From DASSKK01 sp035690495 (GTDB lineage Bacteria; Actinomycetota; Actinomycetes; Propionibacteriales; Nocardioidaceae): a DNA stretch of 64,000 nt. A program made the translations under genes and the position numbers. How positions within the stretch are numbered: position 1 is the stretch's first letter; every line of letters starts with the position of its first letter. Positions 57,675-64,000 of the stretch are shown piece by piece. The stretch covers positions 1 through 64,000 of the forward strand of contig DASSKK010000003.1 in the NCBI GenBank assembly GCA_035690495.1, given 5' to 3'. Below the pieces are notes generated by a model. It was given only the letters and a program-made list of their open reading frames with translations, was not told the DNA's origin and did not search any database.

Positions 57675-58097
57675 TCAGCTGCTGCCCACCTCGGCTGCGG
57701 CGAGGATGACGAGCACCAGGGTCGCGACTGCGACCAGGCCGTGGGCCGCCACGACCGCAACGGGGAAGTGCGCCTCTGCGGGGGCGGCCGACCCCTGCGC
57801 GGCAGGCGCACGGAAGCCGGGGACCCAGCGGTAGAACATCACGATTCCCAAGGTCGCCACCACCACCAGCACCCCGAGCGAGGCCCAGGCCAGCGCGTGG
57901 ACGTCGACGACAACGTAGATGATCCAGAGCACCAGTCCGCCCACGGCCAGCAGGAAGTGACCGAAGACCACCGGGGCCGGCAGACGGCTCGGCGCTGGGG
58001 AGTCCCGACGTGGTCCGCCCTTGGCGATCCAGGTGCCCAGCAGGTAGAAGCCGCCCAGAGCGGTCACGATCCAGATGATCAGTGCAGCGACGTCCAC
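57675..58097 (-). CDS. Small integral membrane protein (four predicted helices)
   Basis: A 140-residue protein with four hydrophobic segments: AALIIWIVTALGGFYLLGTWI, VFGHFLLAVGGLVLWIIYVVV, LAWASLGVLVVVATLGIVMFY and FPVAVVAAHGLVAVATLVLVILAA. His residues in the second and fourth helices (GHFL and AAHG) could bind a metal or haem. It follows the DUF2231 protein on the same strand, 26 bases apart, and is probably cotranscribed. The function is unknown. Confidence 0.8.
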   Translation of the reverse strand: MDVAALIIWIVTALGGFYLLGTWIAKGGPRRDSPAPSRLPAPVVFGHFLLAVGGLVLWIIYVVVDVHALAWASLGVLVVVATLGIVMFYRWVPGFRAPAAQGSAAPAEAHFPVAVVAAHGLVAVATLVLVILAAAEVGSS

Positions 58098-58123
58098 GAC
58101 GTTCTCCTTGGTATCGGCTCGGG

Positions 58124-58696
58124 TCAGTTCGCGGTCCAGTCACTGGCCGCATCTGTAGGGGGTGTGCTCTGGTCGCGGTTGAGGTAGCCCTCGGCCTGGG
58201 TGGCTTCGTCGGCCACGCGTACGCCGTACCGGTAGGCGAGCTTCCCGCCGAGATATCCGGAGACGCCGAGCGTGGCCAGGCTGACGACCGACAGCACCAG
58301 CTGCCCGATCTGGACCGGCGAGTTGCCCGGGTCCGCACCGGCGCTGAGGCGCCACCAGAAGTTCAGGGCATAGGCGAGGGTGATCGTGAGGTTCAAGGAC
58401 ATGTGCCACACCGCCGTGCGGAACGCCGAGGTACCGCCCGGGATCGCGAACAGGTCCAGGGAGCCGACCGTCGCGGCGGCCAGGGCGCCCAGGACACCGA
58501 TGGCTATCAGCCATGAGGACCCCCGGCTCAGGAAACCCGGCTCGGCCACGATCCGGGAGGCGACGTCGAAGACCAGCGAGGCCACCCACGCCCCGATGGG
58601 GACTGTGACCAGGGCCGGATGCAGTGGATGACCGTAGCGCCCGGTGAGCACCGGGCTGACCGGCTGCTTGGCTCGGTCCATCGCCCGCTCGTCCAT
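58124..58696 (-). CDS. DUF2231 family membrane protein
   Basis: A 190-residue protein. The family start is GHPLHPALVTVPIGAWVASLVFD, with two conserved His, followed by SSWLIAIGVLGALAAATVGSLDL, FRTAVWHMSLNLTITLAYALNFWW and LVLSVVSLATLGVSGYLGG. Four helices are likely, with further His residues that may coordinate haem or metal, by family analogy. It is divergent from the HTH regulator at 58818, with a palindrome between them, so regulation by that protein is likely. Confidence 0.85.
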   Translation of the reverse strand: MDERAMDRAKQPVSPVLTGRYGHPLHPALVTVPIGAWVASLVFDVASRIVAEPGFLSRGSSWLIAIGVLGALAAATVGSLDLFAIPGGTSAFRTAVWHMSLNLTITLAYALNFWWRLSAGADPGNSPVQIGQLVLSVVSLATLGVSGYLGGKLAYRYGVRVADEATQAEGYLNRDQSTPPTDAASDWTAN

Positions 58697-58728
58697 CTCA
58701 AAGCCTCCCTATTTCACCAACCATCATT

Positions 58729-58741
58729 GTCTTATTAAGAC
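58729..58741. promoter_or_regulatory. Candidate operator palindrome
   Basis: GTCTTA-T-TAAGAC, a perfect inverted repeat with one central base, lies 33 bases before the DUF2231 start and 77 bases before the regulator. It is the obvious candidate binding site of the divergent winged-HTH protein. Confidence 0.5.
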
Positions 58742-58817
58742 TCGGCGTCAAGCATCCCCTGGAAAGCCCGGACAGCCGGGAGATACTGCACACCGGCGTT
58801 CGATATATCCTGCTCAC

Positions 58818-59585
58818 GTGGTGCAGCAGTGGCGTACGCGCGGCCCGGAGCGAGAACAGGCTGTCCGGGTCGTGGCAGCGATGGAGGACCAGACCCGCCG
58901 AGCCGTCTACGGGTTCCTACGCGAGGCGGGGAATCCCGTCACCCGCGAACAGGTGGCCCAGGCGTGCGCGATCTCGCGCAGCCTGGCCGCCTTCCACCTG
59001 GACAAGCTGGTCGAGATAGGCCTGGCTGCATCCGGATATGACGCCGTGCGCCGAGTGCACAAGGTGGGGCGTTCGCCGAAGCTCTACCGGGTCACGCAGC
59101 GGGAGATCCAAGTGAGCATCCCGGAGCGGCAGCTGGCAGTGCTCACCGACATCCTGCTGTCCGCGATGGCCGACCCGAACCCCGGTGAGGCGCCTCTCGA
59201 CGCCGCGCTGCGCGTCGCCGATTCGCACGGCCACGAGCTGGGCCGATCCGCGAGGTCTCAGTTGCGTGGTGGCAGGCTCGGCCACGAACGGGCACTGGCG
59301 CTGGCGCAGACGACCCTGCGCGAGCGCGGCTTCGAGCCGTACGACGCGGGTCCGGGGTGCCTACGGCTGCGCAACTGCCCGTTCCACGCGCAGGCCGCGC
59401 ACGCACCCGACCTGGTCTGCGCGATCAACCAGCGGCTGCTCGCCGGATTCCTCCGCGGGATCGGCGCGAACAACACCCAGGCGGTCCTCGACCCACGTGA
59501 AGGGGAGTGCTGCGTGGAACTGTGCGAAGCCAGGCCGCGGCACGCATCCCCACCCCGACCGAGCCCGCTCCAGAGCTCTCCGTGA
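58818..59585 (+). CDS. Winged-HTH regulator with Cys-containing C-terminal domain (SufR-like)
   Basis: About 255 residues from a GTG at 58818. The N-terminal winged HTH is DQTRRAVYGFLREAGNPVTREQVAQACAISRSLAAFHLDKLVEIGL. The C-terminal half has LRLRNCPFHAQAAHAPDLVCAINQRLLAGFLRG and DPREGECCVELC. These Cys and His residues match the pattern of SufR/Rv1460-type regulators, which bind an iron-sulphur cluster. No suf genes are near; the only likely target in the window is the divergent membrane pair. The end is 15 bases from the convergent uvrD2 end. Confidence 0.8.
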   Translation: MVQQWRTRGPEREQAVRVVAAMEDQTRRAVYGFLREAGNPVTREQVAQACAISRSLAAFHLDKLVEIGLAASGYDAVRRVHKVGRSPKLYRVTQREIQVSIPERQLAVLTDILLSAMADPNPGEAPLDAALRVADSHGHELGRSARSQLRGGRLGHERALALAQTTLRERGFEPYDAGPGCLRLRNCPFHAQAAHAPDLVCAINQRLLAGFLRGIGANNTQAVLDPREGECCVELCEARPRHASPPRPSPLQSSP

Positions 59586-59600
59586 GCCGCCGCCGTCCGC

Positions 59601-61712
59601 TCAGCCGCTGACGGCGGACTCGGCGACGATGGCCAGCACGTCCTCGCCGTAGCGGGCCAGCTTCATCTCGCCGATGCCGTTGACGCGCAGCAAGGCCGCC
59701 TCGTCGGTGGGTCGGGTCTCGGCGATCGCCTGCAGCGTCAGGTCGGTGAACACGACGTACGCCGGGACCTTGTCCTCGGCGGCGCGCGCGACGCGCCAGG
59801 CACGCAGCCGCTCGTAGAGCTCCTCGTCGTACGACGCGGGGCAGCCCTCGCAGCGGCCGACCTTGCGCTCGGCGGTCGACGCGAGCGGCCGGCCGCACTC
59901 GCGGCAGTGCGCGACCCCACGAACACGCCGCCGCGAACGGCCGGCACGTGGCTCCTCCGCCACGTCGGAGCGGACCCGGGGGCGCAGCCCGGCCAGGAAG
60001 CGCGAGGGCTTGCGCGTCGACCGGCCGCCCGGCGAACGGGCGGCCGACCAGGACACCGACAGGCCGCGCCGGGCACGCGTCATCCCGACGTAGAGCAGCC
60101 GCCGCTCCTCCTCGACCGCGGCCGGGCCCTCGGCGTACACGATGGGCATGCTGCCCTCCTGCATGCCGGTGAGGAAGACGTGATCCCACTCCAGCCCCTT
60201 GGCCGAGTGCAGCGTGGCCAGCGTGACGCCGTCGGCCACCGGGGCATGCTGCTCGGCGGCGCGATGCTCCAGCTCGGCGACGAAGCCCGGCAATGTCGCG
60301 GCTTGCGCGGACGCGCCGGCGTCGTTGCCCGCGGCATACTCCTCGGCCTGGGACACCAGCGCCTGCAGCGACTCCCACCGGTCGCGCACGTTCCCGCGGC
60401 CGCTCGGCGCCTGCTCGCTCCAGCCCATCCCGGACAGCACCGCGCGCACGCCGGCCCGCAGGTCCGGGTCGGCGTCACCCGCCCGGGCGGCACCGCGCAG
60501 CAGTGCCAGCGCCTGACGGACCTCGGGCCGCTCGAAGAAGCGTGCCGCACCTCGCACGAGGTAGGGGACCGTGCGCGCGGCGAGCGCCTCCTCGAACGAC
60601 TCGGACTGCGCGTTGATCCGGAACAGCACCGCCATCTCGTGAGGCGGCACGCCCCGCTTGGTCAGCGCGAGCACCTCGGAGGCGACCTGCTCGGCCTCGG
60701 CGACCTCGTCGGGGTACTCGGCGAAGGCCACCTCCGCGCCCGGCTCCTGCTGGGAACGCAGTCGCACGCCCGTCGTCGGCGTGTCCGCGAGCAGCCGGTT
60801 GGCCGCGGCGACCACCTGCGGGGTCGACCGGTAGTTGCGCACCAGCTCGACACCGACGGTGTCCGGGTGGCGGGCCGGGAAGTCGAGCAGGTAGGACGCG
60901 CTGGCGCCGGCGAACGAGTAGATCGTCTGGGCCGGGTCGCCGACCACGCACACGTCGTGACGGCCCCCGAGCCACAGGTCCAGCAGCGCCGACTGGATCG
61001 GGCTGACGTCCTGGAACTCGTCGACGACCAGCCACTTGTACTGCCTGCGGACCTCGGCGGCGACCCGCTCGTCCTCGCTCAGGAGTGCCGCCGCGCACAG
61101 CAGGACGTCCTCCATGTCCATCCGGCCCTGGTCGCGCTTGACCTCCTCGTAGCTGGCGAACACGTGCCCGATCGTCTCCGGGTCGGCCGCCCCGACCTCC
61201 CGGCCCCGGGCAGTGGCGAGGGCGGCGTACTCCTCCGGGCGGACGTTGCTCACCTTGGCCCACTCCACCTCGCCGGCCAGGTCGCGCAGCGTGGCCTGGT
61301 CGGCAGGCACCCGGTTGCGCCGGGCGGCGTTGCCGAGCATGCCGAGCTTGGACTCGGTGAGCACCGGCAGCTCCCCGCCGTACACCCTGGGCCAGAAGTA
61401 CCGCGCCTGACGCAGCGCCGCGGAGTGGAACGTGCGGGCCTGCACGCCGCCGGCCCCGAGGGTCCGCAGCCGTCCGCGCATCTCGCCGGCCGCCCGGGTG
61501 GTGAAGGTGACCGCGAGGACCTCGCGCGGGTTGTACACGCCCGTGGCCACGCCGTAGGCGATGCGGTGCGTGATCGCCCGCGTCTTGCCGGTCCCCGCCC
61601 CTGCCAACACGCGCACCGGCCCGCGCAACGTCGTCGCCACCTGCCGCTGCTCCGGATCCAAAGCCTCGAGGAGGGTGTCGGAGTCGGGCACAGCGGCGGA
61701 CTCGGCTGACAT
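59601..61712 (-). CDS. uvrD2: UvrD2-type ATP-dependent DNA helicase with HRDC domain
   Basis: A 703-residue SF1A helicase. Motif I is LAGAGTGKTRAITHRI, Ia VTFTTRAAGEM, II WLVVDEFQDVSPIQ, III VVGDPAQTIYSFAGA, IV LVRNYRST, V LHSAKGLEWDHVFL and VI LLYVGMTRARRGL. A four-Cys zinc patch follows near 600 (CRECGRPL and CEGC), then an HRDC domain (YERLRAWRVARAAEDKVPAYVVFTDLTLQAIA). This exact layout defines mycobacterial UvrD2. It unwinds 3'-tailed DNA in repair and replication. It is flanked as in M. tuberculosis Rv3198c. Confidence 0.93.
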   Translation of the reverse strand: MSAESAAVPDSDTLLEALDPEQRQVATTLRGPVRVLAGAGTGKTRAITHRIAYGVATGVYNPREVLAVTFTTRAAGEMRGRLRTLGAGGVQARTFHSAALRQARYFWPRVYGGELPVLTESKLGMLGNAARRNRVPADQATLRDLAGEVEWAKVSNVRPEEYAALATARGREVGAADPETIGHVFASYEEVKRDQGRMDMEDVLLCAAALLSEDERVAAEVRRQYKWLVVDEFQDVSPIQSALLDLWLGGRHDVCVVGDPAQTIYSFAGASASYLLDFPARHPDTVGVELVRNYRSTPQVVAAANRLLADTPTTGVRLRSQQEPGAEVAFAEYPDEVAEAEQVASEVLALTKRGVPPHEMAVLFRINAQSESFEEALAARTVPYLVRGAARFFERPEVRQALALLRGAARAGDADPDLRAGVRAVLSGMGWSEQAPSGRGNVRDRWESLQALVSQAEEYAAGNDAGASAQAATLPGFVAELEHRAAEQHAPVADGVTLATLHSAKGLEWDHVFLTGMQEGSMPIVYAEGPAAVEEERRLLYVGMTRARRGLSVSWSAARSPGGRSTRKPSRFLAGLRPRVRSDVAEEPRAGRSRRRVRGVAHCRECGRPLASTAERKVGRCEGCPASYDEELYERLRAWRVARAAEDKVPAYVVFTDLTLQAIAETRPTDEAALLRVNGIGEMKLARYGEDVLAIVAESAVSG

Positions 61713-61910
61713 GGAGGCAACTCCGTCCTGCTCGGCGTCGGCTGGTGCACGTTCACCCTAGACGCGGGCATGGCACGAAGGTTGCGGCGTACGACGAGGC
61801 ATTGCTGCTGTCTCGGCCCCGGGGTGGTTGTGGCCCGGTTGCCGATCGTCTACTGGGACCGACTCCCGCGTGCGACATCGGCGGATCAGCGCGTATTACA
61901 GATGCGTGTT

Positions 61911-61920
61911 ACGCTAGCGT
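61911..61920. promoter_or_regulatory. Candidate operator of the toxin-antitoxin pair
   Basis: The perfect palindrome ACGCTAGCGT lies two bases before the antitoxin ATG (61923). Ribbon-helix-helix antitoxins usually repress at such a site. There is little room for a ribosome site, so the transcript may be leaderless. Confidence 0.45.
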
Positions 61921-61922
61921 GT

Positions 61923-62165
61923 ATGGCTGAGACATTGAGCATCCGCCTCGATGCGGAGGACCGGGAGGCCCTGGAGGCGGCCGCACGCGAGCAGGGCAAG
62001 GGGCTCAGCGCGTTCGTTCGGGAGCTGGCCGAGGCCGAGGCACGGCGAGTACGGCGGGCTGCGATACGCGCTGAGGGCGAGCGGGTGGTAGCCCATCTGG
62101 CGACCCATCCAGGGGCTCAGGACGAGCTTGATGAGATCGGCACGCCGCTGAGCGATCTACGGTGA
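61923..62165 (+). CDS. Ribbon-helix-helix antitoxin (MazE-like)
   Basis: An 80-residue protein. The N-terminal ribbon-helix-helix is LSIRLDAEDREALEAAAREQGKGLSAFVRELAEAEARRV. The C-terminal acidic part (HPGAQDELDEIGTPLSDL) would wrap the toxin. The gene overlaps the MazF-like toxin by four bases (GTGA), standard for toxin-antitoxin pairs. It sits in the gap between uvrD2 and mycoredoxin, which in mycobacteria is empty, so the pair is an insertion into a conserved block. Confidence 0.85.
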   Translation: MAETLSIRLDAEDREALEAAAREQGKGLSAFVRELAEAEARRVRRAAIRAEGERVVAHLATHPGAQDELDEIGTPLSDLR

Positions 62166-62518
62166 GCCGACCTCCGGCTGGCAGCATCGTGGTCGTCGAC
62201 TGGCGCGGCGGTGCGCTGCCGCAAGAGCCAGGTCAACTGCGCCCCGCAGTGGTCGTCGAGGATCACGAGCTGTTCCCGGACGAGTACCCCAACACGCTGG
62301 TAGTCCCGTTGACCCGCGACGATGGCCTGGCCCACCGCTCGTTCGCCGAACGGATCGAACCTAGTGCGGACAACGGCGCCGCCGCGACTTGCTGGGCCTT
62401 GGCCCACCACGTCACGAGCGTTTCGCTGCGCCGTGTGCAACCCACCGATTCCCGGGTCACCACGCAGCAGTTGGACACCATCCGCCAGCGCATCGTGATC
62501 GCCATGGGAATGACCTGA
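62162..62518 (+). CDS. PemK/MazF-family endoribonuclease toxin
   Basis: A 118-residue toxin. Family motifs are GSIVVVDWRGGALPQEPGQLRPAVVVED, which holds the PxQRPA-like catalytic region (here with GQLRPA), and NTLVVPLTRD and SVSLRRVQPTDSRVTTQQLDTIRQRI. MazF toxins cut mRNA or tRNA at short sequences to arrest growth. The GTG start overlaps the antitoxin stop. Confidence 0.85.
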   Translation: MSRPPAGSIVVVDWRGGALPQEPGQLRPAVVVEDHELFPDEYPNTLVVPLTRDDGLAHRSFAERIEPSADNGAAATCWALAHHVTSVSLRRVQPTDSRVTTQQLDTIRQRIVIAMGMT

Positions 62519-62624
62519 CCTGACGTGTCCGTGCGACGCGGGAAGAATCTCCGTCGGGTGAGCGTTGTGCCTTCAACGATCGTTGACGATCGTTCGAGCA
62601 TCCGTAACGCGAGGAAGGACTGCG

Positions 62625-62873
62625 ATGCCCTCCGGGCTGACGATGTACACCACCCCCTGGTGCGGCTACTGCCACCGGTTGAAGGGGCAGATGGACCGCG
62701 AAGGCATCGACTACGAGCTGGTCGACATCGAGCGCGACGAAGCAGCGGCCGTCCGGGTGATGGAGCTCAACGGCGGCAACCAGACGGTGCCGACGCTGGT
62801 GTACGCCGACGGGTCCGCCCAGACGAACCCCTCGCTGATCCAGGTCAAGGAGAAGCTGGCCGCCCTGGCATGA
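62625..62873 (+). CDS. Mycoredoxin (glutaredoxin-like, CGYC)
   Basis: An 82-residue glutaredoxin-fold protein. The active site is YTTPWCGYCHRLKGQMDREGIDYELVDIE, with a CGYC motif, and GGNQTVPTLVYADG supplies the cis-Pro loop. This matches actinobacterial mycoredoxin-1 (Mrx1), which reduces mycothiol mixed disulphides. The ATG at 62625 has GAGGAAGG upstream. It is next to uvrD2 and convergent with nudC as in M. tuberculosis. Confidence 0.9.
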   Translation: MPSGLTMYTTPWCGYCHRLKGQMDREGIDYELVDIERDEAAAVRVMELNGGNQTVPTLVYADGSAQTNPSLIQVKEKLAALA

Positions 62874-62885
62874 CGAGGGCCTTGC

Positions 62886-63830
62886 TCACCACTGACCGGG
62901 AAGCCGCCCGCCGTACCACGCCTCGACGAGGGTGCGGCTGATCGAGACCCCGCCGGGCAGCAGCAGCGTCCCCGCGCGGGTCTGCTCCTCGACCTCCGCA
63001 CGGGTGAACCAGCGGGCATCGCTGAGCTCGTCGCCGTCCACGATGATCTCGGTGGACGTGGCGCGGGCGAAGAAGCCGATCATCAGGCTGGCCGGGAACG
63101 GCCACGGCTGGTTGCCGAAGTAGCGCACCTCCCCCACCTGAACGCCGGTCTCCTCGGCGACCTCACGGACCACGGCCTGTTCGAAGCTCTCGCCGGGGTC
63201 GACGAACCCCGCCAGGGTGGAGTACCTGCCCTGCGGCCACTGGGACTGGCGACCGAGCAGCGCCCGCTCCCCGTCGGTGACCAGCATGATCACCGCCGGG
63301 TCGGCGCGCGGGAACTGCTGCCGGCCACAGACCGTGCAGCGCTGGGTGTGGCCGGCGTCGGCGACCTCGAGAAGCCCCCCACAGCGGGGGCAGTGCACGT
63401 GGGACCGAAGCCACTGGGCCAGCGCCACGGCGTGCACCATCAGGCCGGCGTCATCGACGTCGAGCTGCGCGAGCACCTGCCGGAAGGACGTCCAGCGGAC
63501 CGTGCCGTCGGTGCCCGCCGGCTCGACATCCGCGTAGCCGTCCGCAACTACCCAGGCGAACCAGGCCCGGTCGTCCTTCTCCCCCAGAAAGAGCCGCCGC
63601 CCGTCGGCATAGGCCCGCACGACCTCCGGCGGTGAAAGCCACCGCACCCTCGCCGGCTCCTCGTCGACCATGAACCGGGCCCCGGCGACGACCACGACCC
63701 GGGTCTCCGTGTCCGCCCAGGCGCGGGCGAGCCAGGCCTCGTCGGCGCGACGATGCCCGGCCCGGTCATGGCGGCCGGCCGACAGGGCGATCCTGACCTC
63801 AGCGGGGTCGGGGAAGGTGGGAGTGGGCAC
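62886..63830 (-). CDS. nudC: NAD(+) diphosphatase NudC
   Basis: A 314-residue protein. A zinc ribbon near residue 145 (CPRCGGLLEVADAGHTQRCTVCG) precedes a NUDIX domain with box GGFVDPGESFEQAVVREVAEETGV-like residues (AGFVDPGESFEQAVVREVAEETGV). The NudC-specific NQPWPFPASLMIGF follows. It hydrolyses NAD(H) to NMN(H) and AMP and can decap NAD-RNA. The gene overlaps nothing and ends 12 bases from the mycoredoxin stop. Confidence 0.92.
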   Translation of the reverse strand: MPTPTFPDPAEVRIALSAGRHDRAGHRRADEAWLARAWADTETRVVVVAGARFMVDEEPARVRWLSPPEVVRAYADGRRLFLGEKDDRAWFAWVVADGYADVEPAGTDGTVRWTSFRQVLAQLDVDDAGLMVHAVALAQWLRSHVHCPRCGGLLEVADAGHTQRCTVCGRQQFPRADPAVIMLVTDGERALLGRQSQWPQGRYSTLAGFVDPGESFEQAVVREVAEETGVQVGEVRYFGNQPWPFPASLMIGFFARATSTEIIVDGDELSDARWFTRAEVEEQTRAGTLLLPGGVSISRTLVEAWYGGRLPGQW

Positions 63831-63910
63831 GGCCCGACCCTAGATGAGCCCACCGACCCGCTGCGGCCCGAACCTCCCGAGGGCCGACCCTGTCGCTAGG
63901 CTCGCCGGCG

Positions 63911-64000
63911 ATGAGCACACACATCGGCGCAGAGCCGGGACAGATCGCCGCACGGATGCTGCTGCCCGGCGACCCGTTGCGTGCCCAGTGGATCGCCGAG
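63911..64000 (+). CDS. deoD: Purine-nucleoside phosphorylase DeoD, N-terminal part (runs off the window)
   Basis: The first 30 residues, MSTHIGAEPGQIAARMLLPG, then DPLRAQWIAE, match the start of hexameric DeoD-type purine-nucleoside phosphorylase (phosphate-binding GDPLRA). The gene continues past the right edge. Confidence 0.85.
   Translation, partial: MSTHIGAEPGQIAARMLLPGDPLRAQWIAE

Noticed and set aside
59907..61709. A 600-codon plus-strand frame
   Set aside because: It is antisense to uvrD2, which has all helicase motifs.

Overview
The window comes from a high-GC actinomycete. Small mycoredoxin, UvrD2, WhiB7, the UPF0182 protein and many 4-base ATGA/GTGA gene overlaps all point that way, and Nocardioidaceae is my best guess (inference; I could not search databases). 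It has two halves of different character. The left half (about 1-37 kb) looks like accessory DNA: its base composition is visibly less GC-rich, especially in the sugar cluster and the AIPR gene, and it ends with an excisionase-like gene and a tyrosine integrase running into the 3' end of an initiator tRNA gene. The right half (about 42-64 kb) is a core block whose gene order (UPF0182, PDZ/S16 protease, zincin, ABC1 kinase, whiB7, uvrD2, mycoredoxin, nudC) matches what I recall of Mycobacterium tuberculosis Rv3193c-Rv3199c.

1-19.5 kb: L-rhamnose-type sugar catabolism. An ISL3-type transposase end cuts off a rhamnulokinase fragment. Next to it is a bifunctional aldolase/dehydrogenase gene with an in-frame internal deletion of about 1.6 kb, then a stand-alone class II aldolase. 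A leftward operon (DeoR regulator, cupin isomerase-like protein, DUF4432 epimerase-like protein, ABC ATPase, two permeases, binding lipoprotein, terminator) is divergent from a rightward operon (rhamnose isomerase, aldolase/dehydrogenase, rhamnulokinase, FMN 2-hydroxyacid dehydrogenase, D-2-hydroxyacid dehydrogenase, APH-type kinase, divergent enolase). From the aldolase/dehydrogenase onward, all genes of the rightward operon overlap. The last four could together carry L-glycerate to PEP, which would extend rhamnose enzymes to L-mannose-like hexoses (hypothesis).

20-33.5 kb: a leftward defence island. It holds an AbiE-type toxin-antitoxin pair, a four-gene operon (RecB/Cas4-like nuclease with a Cys cluster, Upf1-like SF1 helicase, type III Mod, type III Res) and an AIPR abortive-infection protein. 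The nuclease-helicase pair fused to a type III RM operon is the best candidate for an undescribed system. 33-37 kb holds a ribbon-helix-helix protein, HD and NUDIX proteins, a DUF5919-like HTH regulator, the excisionase and the integrase.

37-42.5 kb: DNA repair (Fpg-like glycosylase, and the three LigD activities as separate genes) and an MFS transporter. These are separated by clusters of a palindromic intergenic repeat with arms GGTGGTTTCGAG and CTCAACCACC, some of which supply the stop codons of neighbouring genes.

42.4-64 kb: the core block, with whiB7 carrying a promoter, upstream ORF and attenuator hairpin, an orphan TOMM leader-peptide-binding-like protein beside an ABC1 kinase, an inserted MazEF-type toxin-antitoxin pair, and the start of deoD at the right edge.
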